A stretch of 10,683 nt of DNA. It comes from Patescibacteria group bacterium UBA7522 (GTDB taxonomy: Bacteria; Patescibacteriota; CPR2; UBA1875). How positions within the stretch are numbered: the first letter of the stretch is position 1; each line of letters starts with the position of its first letter. The position numbers and the translations under genes are program-made. Positions 1 to 5,677 of this stretch are shown here, in pieces. The DNA is taken from assembly GCA_002476865.1 (NCBI GenBank), contig DLNA01000014.1:1-10683 (forward strand), given 5' to 3'. The notes beneath the pieces were generated by a model. It had not been told where the DNA came from. It searched no databases and saw only the letters and a list, made by a program, of their open reading frames with translations.

Positions 1-615
1 TCCTTTACCCCAAATCTTATCACCAACCTTAACGGCAATCACAAAAGTTTTATCATGATCGGGGCCATCCTCGGAAACAACTTCGTATCTAGGGGTGATA
101 CCTTCTTTTTCTTGAGCTAGCTCTTGAAAATGGCTCTTTGCATCAACATACAATCTTTCTTCGATTATCTTATCTAATTTTATAAGCAAATTTTCTTTTA
201 TAAATTTTTGAGCCGCTTTGTAGCCACGATCAAGATATATTGCGCCAATGATTGCTTCAAAAGAATTCGCCAATATTAATTGACGAGAACGACCGGTACT
301 TGCTCTTTCGCCACGACTCATTCTGAGGTGATCCTCAAAACCAAGCTCAGAGGCAACTGCCGAGATACTTTCTGTTTTTACTAGTGCACTTCGCCAATTC
401 GTTAAATCACCCTCCGGATTATCATAATTTTCGTATAAGAATTCAGTTGTAACCAACTCCAAAACAGCATCGCCCAAAAATTCTAATCTTTCATTGTGCT
501 CTTTTACGCTTTTGTGTTCGTTAATATATGAACGATGGATAAAGGCGGTTTTTAATAAATCAAGATTATTAAAATCTACTCCAATTTTTTTTTGAATTTT
601 TTTTAAATCTTCCAT
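1..615 (-). CDS. rnc: Ribonuclease III, 3' end cut by the window edge
   Basis: Double-strand-specific endoribonuclease that processes the rRNA precursor and structured mRNAs; cytoplasmic, acting as a dimer. 205 residues are visible. The signature HNERLEFLGD (residues 40-49) carries the expected acidic metal ligands E42, E45 and D49, and the second motif ANSFEAIIGAIYLD (116-129) supplies E120; N117 stands where E. coli has Asp, a substitution that I believe occurs in other family members. The double-stranded RNA-binding domain begins near DAKSHFQELAQ (158-168) and is cut at about residue 205, so roughly 20 residues are missing if the length is typical. I chose ATG at 615, but it has no Shine-Dalgarno sequence. 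An in-frame CTG at 651, with AGGA about 11 bases upstream, is a weaker alternative. It lies 60 bases after nusB and is probably the last or a late gene of the DUF177-rpmF-nusB-rnc operon. Confidence 0.96.
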   Translation of the reverse strand, partial: MEDLKKIQKKIGVDFNNLDLLKTAFIHRSYINEHKSVKEHNERLEFLGDAVLELVTTEFLYENYDNPEGDLTNWRSALVKTESISAVASELGFEDHLRMSRGERASTGRSRQLILANSFEAIIGAIYLDRGYKAAQKFIKENLLIKLDKIIEERLYVDAKSHFQELAQEKEGITPRYEVVSEDGPDHDKTFVIAVKVGDKIWGKG

Positions 616-675
616 TTTTTTGATTAAAAGAGATCGGCCATCAGAGGCCAGAAAAAAACTATTCCTGTTCTCTGT

Positions 676-1170
676 CTACAGATCTTCTTTTTTCTCCTTT
701 TTTTTAATGTCATCTTCTGGGTTGTATATTTCAGAGGCGCGATAAACAGTACCCAAAACTCCATTTATGAACTTTGAAGAATTGGGTCCACCGAGCGTTT
801 TCCCAAGCTCAACTGCCTCATTTATAGCTACTTTTGGCGGTACTTCTTGCTTAAAAAGAAGTTCATAAATTGCCAGTCGAAGAACCGTTAGATCTACTAG
901 GGCAATCTGGCCAATTGGCCACTCCGGTGCTGCTGGAGCAATAATGGTATCAATTCTGTCCTGATATTCAGAAACACCCCAAACAAGATCAAAAAGAAAA
1001 TCTTTGTTGTCCAGTGACTTTCTAAATTCCTGATAGTTTCTATCTAAAATTTCAGATATTTTCTTTTTTTTGTCCAGATTTTCTTCTGTTGGAAATCGCT
1101 CCGAAATAAAACCCCATTCATAAAGGGTTTGTACCGCAATTAATCTTGCAAGGTGTCGATTGCTGGCCAT
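676..1170 (-). CDS. nusB: Transcription antitermination factor NusB
   Basis: Small all-helical RNA-binding protein that, with NusE (S10), binds boxA in nascent rRNA and supports antitermination of rRNA operons. The 164-residue product shows the family start (SNRHLARLIAVQTLYEWGF), the middle segment with APEWPIGQIALVDLTVLRLAIYELLF, and the diagnostic C-terminal signature PPKVAINEAVELGKTLGG followed by SSKFINGVLGTVYR. It ends in a charged lysine/glutamate-rich tail (about residues 154-164) not needed for the fold. The start ATG at 1170 has a modest AGG about nine bases upstream. It lies 31 bases downstream of rpmF and 60 bases before rnc, so rRNA synthesis, rRNA processing and a ribosomal protein are made from one transcript. 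Confidence 0.96.
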   Translation of the reverse strand: MASNRHLARLIAVQTLYEWGFISERFPTEENLDKKKKISEILDRNYQEFRKSLDNKDFLFDLVWGVSEYQDRIDTIIAPAAPEWPIGQIALVDLTVLRLAIYELLFKQEVPPKVAINEAVELGKTLGGPNSSKFINGVLGTVYRASEIYNPEDDIKKKEKKEDL

Positions 1171-1201
1171 GGCTAATTACCTATAAACGATGAAGCAGAA
1201 T

Positions 1202-1441
1202 TTATTCCCGTTCACCGTTCGCAGATTGCTTTTCCTCTTTTTTAATTTTTTTATCAAGCTTTGTTTCAATATTCAAAACTTTTTTATCTTTGTAAAAACC
1301 ACAGTTAGTACAAACAACATGAATCCTCTTGGGTTCGCCACACTTGGGGCATTTACTTAACATAATTGGGCTAATTTTTGTATTTGCCGCTCTTCTGTTT
1401 CTAGTTCTTCTTTTTGATGTTTTCTTTTTTGGTACAGCCAT
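1202..1441 (-). CDS. rpmF: 50S ribosomal protein bL32 with extended C-terminus
   Basis: Small zinc-ribbon protein of the large ribosomal subunit. The start AVPKKKTSKRRTRNRRA is the standard bL32 N-terminus, and the zinc ribbon is complete: CPKC at residues 31-34 and CTNC at 44-47 give four cysteines, so this is the zinc-binding (C+) paralogue type. The protein is 79 residues, against 57 in E. coli; the extra length is a lysine/glutamate-rich tail after the ribbon. GAAAGGA lies seven bases before the ATG and fits as ribosome binding site. The gene follows the DUF177 gene after a 63-base AT-rich gap. The DUF177-rpmF pairing is conserved in many bacteria and supports both calls. Confidence 0.96.
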   Translation of the reverse strand: MAVPKKKTSKRRTRNRRAANTKISPIMLSKCPKCGEPKRIHVVCTNCGFYKDKKVLNIETKLDKKIKKEEKQSANGERE

Positions 1442-1504
1442 TTCATTCCTTTCGTCACTCGATTTGCGATTTTTAAATTACGAGCTTCGATTTAATTATA
1501 TATT

Positions 1505-1957
1505 TTATTTTTGATACTTGCCACATTTACATTTTTTTCTGCCCAGATTGGCGCCACAGTGACTACAAATACCCAAGCAGCTCTCTTTACAAATTCTTTG
1601 AGTTGGGATTGCTAAAATTATTTCTTCCCTAATCGGTTCTGTTAAATTAATCTTAAAATCTCGAGAGATCAAAATTGCGTCTTCGTCCTCGCTTGACCCG
1701 CCTAAAAAATACTCTACTTTAAATTCAATTGGCAAAACCAAATTAAAATTATCTAAGCATCTATCACAGATTAAATTTAAAGACACCCTTAATTTAATAT
1801 TCGCCAAAATAGAATTATCGAGTCGAATAAGATCAATTTTCCCCTTAAGATCGTGGGCGATAATGCCTTCATCTAATAAAAGCTCACTTACGTTTAGATC
1901 GAAAAATTCTGTTTCGCCAACGGCCCCAAAGGCTAAATTTTTAACGTCAAGATTCAT
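1505..1957 (-). CDS. DUF177/YceD family protein (large-subunit rRNA accumulation)
   Basis: Member of the YceD/DUF177 family, whose genes commonly precede rpmF and whose E. coli member affects 23S rRNA accumulation; the molecular role here is inferred from the family. The product is 150 residues from the chosen start, MNLDVKNL. Two cysteine groups typical of the family are seen: CDRCLDNF in the middle (residues 85-92), and a C-terminal cluster CKESCLGICSHCG...CKCG (about 124-147) with enough cysteines to bind zinc. The reading frame stays open upstream to 2107, but that part overlaps a good promoter and has unrelated composition. The ATG at 1957 has AAGGAG only three bases before it, a rather tight spacing. 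First gene of the operon continuing into rpmF, nusB and rnc. Confidence 0.88.
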   Translation of the reverse strand: MNLDVKNLAFGAVGETEFFDLNVSELLLDEGIIAHDLKGKIDLIRLDNSILANIKLRVSLNLICDRCLDNFNLVLPIEFKVEYFLGGSSEDEDAILISRDFKINLTEPIREEIILAIPTQRICKESCLGICSHCGANLGRKKCKCGKYQK

Positions 1958-1998
1958 AAACTCCTTATCGTCTTTTAGGAAGAAAACATCTGCGCCCA

Positions 1999-2031
1999 AG
2001 CTCACACGACACAAACTGGTCGTTAAAAGCT
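1999..2031 (-). promoter_or_regulatory. Possible 5'-terminal stem-loop in the DUF177-rpmF-nusB-rnc leader
   Basis: A stem ACGAC/GTCGT (2006-2010 with 2019-2023, loop of 8) is enclosed by a second short stem AGCT/AGCT (1999-2002 with 2028-2031) across a 3x4 internal loop. It would lie at the very 5' end of the transcript predicted from the promoter at 2037-2065. Such structures can stabilise mRNA or serve feedback control, but nothing here shows function. Confidence 0.3.
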
Positions 2032-2036
2032 CGACC

Positions 2037-2065
2037 ATTCTAGCACGATTTAGCCCAAACTTCAA
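2037..2065 (-). promoter_or_regulatory. Promoter of the DUF177-rpmF-nusB-rnc operon
   Basis: On the minus strand, -35 TTGAAG (2065-2060), a 17-base spacer and -10 TAGAAT (2042-2037) preceded by TGC, forming an extended -10. Expected start of transcription is near 2030, leaving a leader of about 70 bases before the ATG at 1957. Its position inside the upstream extension of the open frame is a reason to reject the longer DUF177 start. Confidence 0.72.
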
Positions 2066-2123
2066 TTCTAAATTTAAAAACCAAAGATAAACACCAAATC
2101 CCAACACCTAAAATTCAGTGCTA

Positions 2124-4526
2124 TTAAATAACTATATTCAATATTTTGTTCTGAATATAAACAATCTTTTTAGGTTCTTGACCACTAACGAATTTTTTAA
2201 CGTTTTTATCCTTTAGGGCTACCCCTAAAACTTGCTCCTGGGTACTGTTTTTATTCATTTTTATATTAGTTCTAACCCTTCCATTTACCTGAACTACGAC
2301 TATTACTTCATCGTCTTCAATCATCTTTGGATCGTATTTTGGCCAAGATTCTAGGTGGATACCCTCCTTGTGACCAAGTTTTTGCCAAAGCTCTTCTGTA
2401 ATATGTGGCGCAAAAGGCGCAAGCATTATTAGAAGATACTCAACGGTTTTTTGACTAATATTATCAAGCGCAGAAACTTCATTAACGAAAACCATCAAAG
2501 CAGAGATTGCCGTATTAAATTTTAGCTCTTCAATGTCCTCGCCAACTTTTTTTATAGTTTTATTCATGATTTTTTCTTCCAGAGTTGTCGGCTTAGAATC
2601 AGACAAATCTCCACTCGCTAAAAACCAAACCCTATCTAAAAATCTTCTAATGCCCACAACCCCTTTTGGATTCCAGGGACCGCCCTGATCAAATGGACCC
2701 ATAAAGCCCATGAACATTCTAACAGCGTCTGCTCCGACTTTTTTAACCTCTTCGTCGGGATCGACCACGTTACCCCTTGATTTACTCATTTTTTGATTAT
2801 CTTCCCCTAAAATCATTCCCTGATGACGCAGTTTATAAAAAGGTTCCTTTACATTAGAAAAGCCACCCTCATAAAGCGCCTGAGCAAAAAATCTTGAATA
2901 AAGAAGATGCATCACGGCGTGCTCAGGGCCTCCGATATAAATATCAACCGGCATCCAGTATTTCATTAAATTTTTTGAACAAAATTCTTGTTCATTATTA
3001 GGATCGAGATAACGGAAAAAATACCAACTTGAACATAAGAATGTGTCCATCGTATCTGTCTCTCTTTCGGCGCTCCCCCCGCATTTAGGACAGGTTGTTT
3101 TTCGAAAATCATCGTGATATTTGAGTGGCGATTCTCCGGTTGGCCTAAATTGAACATCATCGGGTAGATTAACGGGCAGGTCGCTCTCGGGAACGGGCAC
3201 CTCTCCACACTTAGGACAATGAATTATTGGAATCGGAGCTCCCCAATAGCGTTGACGTGATATTAACCAATCACGGAGACGATAATTAATCGTCTTTTTT
3301 GCTTTTTTCTCTTTAGAAAGAACCTCAATAACCCTTTTAATAGCGTCTTCTTTGCTTAAACCATCAAGATATTCAGAATTAATATGCACACCGTCACCGG
3401 TATAGGCCTCTTTTTCTACGTTTCCGCCTTTTAGCACCTCGATAATCGGCAGATTATATTTTTTGGCAAAATCCCAGTCACGTTCATCGTGAGCCGGTAC
3501 CGCCATAATGGCCCCGTGACCATAGCTCATTAAAACATAGTCAGAGATCCAAATAGGAATTTTTTTGTTATTCACCGGATTAGTGGCATAAAGACCGCTA
3601 AAAACACCTGTTTTTTCTTTTATTTCCTCCATTCTTTGAAGCTCAGTTTTTTTCTTAGCCGTCTTAACATATTCTTTAATCTCTTTTCTATTCTGTATTT
3701 TGTATTTTTTACTGCTCAATACCTCTAACACCAAGGGGTGCTCTGGAGCCAAAACCATAAACGTAGCTCCAAAAAGTGTATCCGGCCGAGTGGTAAATAC
3801 ATTAATTTCGAATTTCGAATTTCGAATTTCGAATTTTATTTCTGCGCCTTCTGAGCGCCCAATCCAGTTTCTTTGCATCTCTTTTGTTCTTTCAGGCCAA
3901 TCAATATCATCAAGTCCAGTCAAAAGCTTATCCTTATAATCGGTTATTTTTAAAAGCCACTGATCAATCTCTTTTTGGATAACATCGGAATCACAACGCC
4001 AACATTTGCCTCCCAAAACCTGCTCGTTAGCCAAAACGTTGTTGCAACTCGGACACCAGTTTGCGACTTGCTTTTTTTTGTAGGCCAATCCTCTTTTGTA
4101 CATGTAAAGGAACATCCACTGAGTCCACCTGTAATACTCAGGGTCCGAAGTTATAACCATCCTGTCCCAATCGTAAGCGGGACCCATTGATTTGAGTTGA
4201 CTGATCATATTTTTAATATTTTTATATGTCCACTCTTTTGGATGAATATTGTTTTTTATCGCGGCATTTTCGGCAGGAAGTCCAAAAGAGTCGAACCCTA
4301 TCGGAGAAAGAACATTAAACCCTTGCATCCTTTTGAACCTTGTATAAAAATCCGCTCCGGCAAAATTATACCAATGACCAAGATGCAGGGCACCCGAAGG
4401 ATATGGATACATAACTAAAGAATAAAACTTTTTTCTTTTGTCACCATCTTTTGCCCCATAAAGCTTGGTTTTATCCCAAACCTCTTGCCACTTTTTTTCT
4501 ATTTTATTATGGTCGTATGTTTTCAT
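2124..4526 (-). CDS. leuS: Leucyl-tRNA synthetase
   Basis: Class I aminoacyl-tRNA synthetase that charges tRNA-Leu and edits mischarged tRNA; cytoplasmic. All 800 residues are present. The HIGH motif is HLGH (residues 48-51, in PYPSGALHLGHW) and the KMSKS motif is exact (579-583). A zinc site is suggested by CPSC (158-161) with CWRC (175-178). The CP1 editing domain shows TTRPDT (245-250) and GHGAIMAVPAHDERD (336-350), so editing residues are kept. A second cysteine pair set (CPKC at 437 and 479) flanks the segment before the catalytic core resumes. The C-terminal part has the anticodon-binding helical domain and ends VVQVNGRVR...KKIVYIQNK. Residues 231-242 are encoded by a heptamer DNA repeat. 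SD AAGGA lies about nine bases before the ATG, immediately after a run of eight G. It follows the C39-like gene by 40 bases with no terminator between them. Confidence 0.98.
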   Translation of the reverse strand: MKTYDHNKIEKKWQEVWDKTKLYGAKDGDKRKKFYSLVMYPYPSGALHLGHWYNFAGADFYTRFKRMQGFNVLSPIGFDSFGLPAENAAIKNNIHPKEWTYKNIKNMISQLKSMGPAYDWDRMVITSDPEYYRWTQWMFLYMYKRGLAYKKKQVANWCPSCNNVLANEQVLGGKCWRCDSDVIQKEIDQWLLKITDYKDKLLTGLDDIDWPERTKEMQRNWIGRSEGAEIKFEIRNSKFEINVFTTRPDTLFGATFMVLAPEHPLVLEVLSSKKYKIQNRKEIKEYVKTAKKKTELQRMEEIKEKTGVFSGLYATNPVNNKKIPIWISDYVLMSYGHGAIMAVPAHDERDWDFAKKYNLPIIEVLKGGNVEKEAYTGDGVHINSEYLDGLSKEDAIKRVIEVLSKEKKAKKTINYRLRDWLISRQRYWGAPIPIIHCPKCGEVPVPESDLPVNLPDDVQFRPTGESPLKYHDDFRKTTCPKCGGSAERETDTMDTFLCSSWYFFRYLDPNNEQEFCSKNLMKYWMPVDIYIGGPEHAVMHLLYSRFFAQALYEGGFSNVKEPFYKLRHQGMILGEDNQKMSKSRGNVVDPDEEVKKVGADAVRMFMGFMGPFDQGGPWNPKGVVGIRRFLDRVWFLASGDLSDSKPTTLEEKIMNKTIKKVGEDIEELKFNTAISALMVFVNEVSALDNISQKTVEYLLIMLAPFAPHITEELWQKLGHKEGIHLESWPKYDPKMIEDDEVIVVVQVNGRVRTNIKMNKNSTQEQVLGVALKDKNVKKFVSGQEPKKIVYIQNKILNIVI
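3804..3836. repeat. Heptamer tandem array AATTTCG inside leuS
   Basis: Four perfect copies of AATTTCG (3804-3831) plus AATTT of a fifth. On the minus strand it is read as the cycle R-N-S-K-F-E-I, giving residues 231-242 of LeuRS. The same unit, inverted, occurs in prmC at 7521-7552. The unit contains no stop codon in any of the six frames. Confidence 0.95.
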
Positions 4527-4540
4527 AAAAATTTTCCTTA

Positions 4541-4548
4541 CCCCCCCC
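4541..4548. repeat. Run of eight C (G8 on the coding strand) just upstream of the leuS ribosome binding site
   Basis: A homopolymer of eight C/G in an otherwise AT-rich 40-base gap between the C39-like gene and leuS. On the minus strand G8 is followed by TAAGGAAAATTTTT and the leuS ATG. The run is directly adjacent to the Shine-Dalgarno sequence. Confidence 0.9.
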
Positions 4549-4566
4549 TGACAATGACTTGACTAA

Positions 4567-5076
4567 TCACTTTTTAATATAAATGGCCCTTTTTTTCCAT
4601 CCCTGCATGAATGTTTCTATTTTAACAAATTGATTCTTAAATTTATACGGAAAACCGATTGGGTCGTTAATATAAACACCAATAAGCTCATTATCCTTTT
4701 CATTGTAATAGTATCCTGTAAGAACCGCCAAATGACCACCATTATTTGTATTAAATTTTTTATGGATTGATATTATAACCGGCTCATCCTTCTCAATAGA
4801 TTTAAGTAAGTTTTCTATTTTTTCTTCCTCGGTGCGATTACACTTGAATCCGTATATTCTGGCTAAATCAACAATTGAATCGTGCTTCCAACCAACGTTT
4901 TTAATATATCCGCCCAACTCTTTACCCTTTTTGATTAATTCTGCTATAGGCACTTCGATTCCATAATAATCAAGGATCATCCCCAACGAGACAATGCCAC
5001 AAGAGCGACTTTGCCAAAAATCATCATCAACATCAATGTACTGAGCATAATGAGGCACCTCGATAATTTTTTTCAT
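4567..5076 (-). CDS. C39-like (Peptidase_C39_2 type) papain-fold cysteine protease
   Basis: A 169-residue stand-alone domain of the C39-like papain fold. The catalytic cysteine is in SCGIVSLGMILDYYG (C26), the histidine in GGHLAVLTGYY (H115), and the third residue in INDP (D138); Q22, four residues before the cysteine, could form the oxyanion hole. This matches the family order Cys-His-Asp. There is no ABC transporter part, so it is unlike the bacteriocin-processing C39 proteases, and no signal peptide is visible, so a cytoplasmic location or another export route must be assumed. Substrate unknown. The ATG at 5076 has no SD, and a TATAAT box sits only eight bases before it, suggesting a leaderless mRNA. 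It is the first gene before leuS; the pairing gives no functional hint. Confidence 0.8.
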   Translation of the reverse strand: MKKIIEVPHYAQYIDVDDDFWQSRSCGIVSLGMILDYYGIEVPIAELIKKGKELGGYIKNVGWKHDSIVDLARIYGFKCNRTEEEKIENLLKSIEKDEPVIISIHKKFNTNNGGHLAVLTGYYYNEKDNELIGVYINDPIGFPYKFKNQFVKIETFMQGWKKRAIYIKK

Positions 5077-5084
5077 AGGGCTTT

Positions 5085-5090
5085 ATTATA
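5085..5090 (-). promoter_or_regulatory. -10 box of the C39-like gene, suggesting a leaderless transcript
   Basis: Perfect TATAAT on the minus strand (5090-5085), eight bases before the ATG at 5076. The usual distance from -10 to the transcription start places the start at or within a few bases of the ATG. No convincing -35 is seen at 17 bases (TGTTAT at 5113-5108 is weak). Confidence 0.6.
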
Positions 5091-5102
5091 ATCTTTATTT
5101 AC

Positions 5103-5131
5103 TTCAAATAACAGCCATTCTGTGCTAGAAT
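5103..5131 (+). promoter_or_regulatory. Promoter for tRNA-Ala
   Basis: TTCAAA (5103-5108), 17-base spacer, TAGAAT (5126-5131) with TGC directly before it (extended -10). It faces away from the C39-like gene, so the two promoters are divergent and nearly touch. The predicted start near 5138 leaves about 100 bases before the mature tRNA, a precursor leader that would need RNase P cleavage. Confidence 0.6.
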
Positions 5132-5148
5132 ATCCAGGTCGAAATCAA

Positions 5149-5216
5149 GTAATTTAAAATTAGAAATTTGAAAATTAATTTCAAAATCAAAACTCGAAAT
5201 TAAAAACTAAAAATTG
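5149..5216. repeat. Low-complexity AT tract with degenerate 7-8 base periodicity upstream of tRNA-Ala
   Basis: Repeated variants of AAATTTGAAAATT, TTTCAAAATC and CTCGAAATTAAAAA in a stretch nearly free of G and C. It resembles a decayed form of the heptamer arrays in leuS and prmC (CGAAATT is a rotation of the same unit), but only one exact heptamer remains, so kinship is tentative. Confidence 0.45.
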
Positions 5217-5238
5217 CGCCGACGCCTAGCGGCATCTG

Positions 5239-5314
5239 GGGCCCGTAGCTTAGCTGGTAGAGCGCCTCCATGGCATGGAGGAGGTCGCTGGTTCGAATCC
5301 AGTCGGGTCCACCA
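5239..5314 (+). tRNA. tRNA-Ala, anticodon GGC
   Basis: A complete 76-base cloverleaf. Acceptor stem GGGCCCG (5239-5245) pairs with CGGGTCC (5304-5310) through a G3:U70 pair, the identity element for alanyl-tRNA synthetase. D-arm starts at 5248 with the GG of AGCTGGTAG in the loop. Anticodon stem CCTCC/GGAGG (5265-5269, 5277-5281) holds loop ATGGCAT with anticodon GGC at 5272-5274. T-arm GCTGG-TTCGAAT-CCAGT (5287-5303). The 3' A-CCA is encoded (5311-5314). It reads GCC (and GCU by wobble). It is the only plus-strand gene here and stands alone, with its own promoter and terminator. Confidence 0.98.
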
Positions 5315-5315
5315 A
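5302..5315 (+). repeat. Direct repeat copy 1: tRNA-Ala 3' end (att-like)
   Basis: GTCGGGTCCACCAA, comprising the last base of the T-stem, the 3' acceptor strand and CCA. An identical copy lies at 5407-5420, 105 bases downstream. Confidence 0.75.
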
Positions 5316-5323
5316 AACAAGTT

Positions 5324-5350
5324 CCCCACACAAGTGAGGGTTTTGTTTTG
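5324..5350 (+). terminator. Intrinsic terminator after tRNA-Ala
   Basis: CCC-CAC (5324-5329) pairs with GTG-A-GGG (5334-5340) around loop ACAA with one bulged A, followed at once by TTTTGTTTTG. It begins ten bases after the tRNA CCA and explains why transcription would not run on into the gene-poor stretch. Confidence 0.7.
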
Positions 5351-5617
5351 ATGAATTCGACTTATGATATATCCAGTTTACCCATACGTAGCCTTAGCGA
5401 AGGAGGGTCGGGTCCACCAATATGCACCAAGGATTCGAATGGCAAGCCAATTTACGCTAAAGCCATTCATCCTTCGAAGTAAATCTATGGATAACAAGCA
5501 AATGGCAGGATGGTTAAGATCTGTCATTTTAGATTTCAGAAAATGCCCGTGGCGTTATTGAAAAAGAGCTGTATTTACAAATCTAATTTCAAAATATATC
5601 AAAAGGCAATTAATCTC
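5351..5617. other. Gene-poor stretch downstream of tRNA-Ala
   Basis: About 270 bases with no gene I can support on either strand. It contains the second copy of the tRNA 3' end (5407-5420), a small hairpin CCTT-AGCG-AAGG (5392-5403), and CGAAGGA (5398-5404) facing TCCTTCG (5470-5476) as an inverted pair. Open frames such as 5364-5561 on the plus strand have no ribosome binding site and no family resemblance. It may be the scar of an inserted element or the remains of a gene. Confidence 0.5.
5407..5420 (+). repeat. Direct repeat copy 2: displaced tRNA-Ala 3' end (att-like)
   Basis: Exact 14-base match to 5302-5315 (GTCGGGTCCACCAA). The bases to its left (AGCGAAGGAG) do not resemble a T-arm, so it is not the end of a second intact tRNA gene. 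Confidence 0.7.
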
Positions 5618-5652
5618 TAAAAATGATAGGGCTTTAAACTCTATCATTTTTA
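5618..5652 (-). terminator. Hairpin terminator downstream of the 56-residue membrane protein gene
   Basis: A 12-bp perfect inverted repeat (TAAAAATGATAG, 5618-5629, with CTATCATTTTTA, 5641-5652) around an 11-base loop. The T-run is built into the stem, so it could work from either side; the gene ending at 5678 on the minus strand is the evident user. Confidence 0.65.
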
Positions 5653-5677
5653 ATTACAAAATCACTGATTATTGTTT

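Noticed and set aside
636..649. GGCC-N6-GGCC hairpin between nusB and rnc
   Set aside because: Only four base pairs and no T-run after it; too weak to call a terminator or processing site.
1958..2107. Upstream extension of the DUF177 frame by 50 residues, starting at 2107
   Set aside because: It covers the promoter at 2037-2065, does not resemble the family, and MNLDVKNL at 1957 has an AAGGAG site and a family-like N-terminus.
2133..2159. Inverted repeat TATATTCA/TGAATATA at the end of leuS, as a terminator
   Set aside because: The stem has almost no G or C, lies inside the coding sequence and is not followed by a T-run on the minus strand.
3804..3836. The heptamer arrays as CRISPR repeats
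   Set aside because: The units are seven bases, directly adjacent without spacers and translated within genes.
5420..5445. GATTCGAAT after the second att-like copy as the T-arm of a second tRNA
   Set aside because: The flanking bases do not form a T-stem on either strand and no acceptor or anticodon arm can be drawn.
5270..5482. Plus-strand open frame of 70 residues beginning inside the tRNA
   Set aside because: It reads through the tRNA and its terminator, a common false open frame.
5364..5561. Plus-strand open frame of 65 residues after tRNA-Ala
   Set aside because: No ribosome binding site, no family resemblance, and it crosses the duplicated tRNA end; probably chance.
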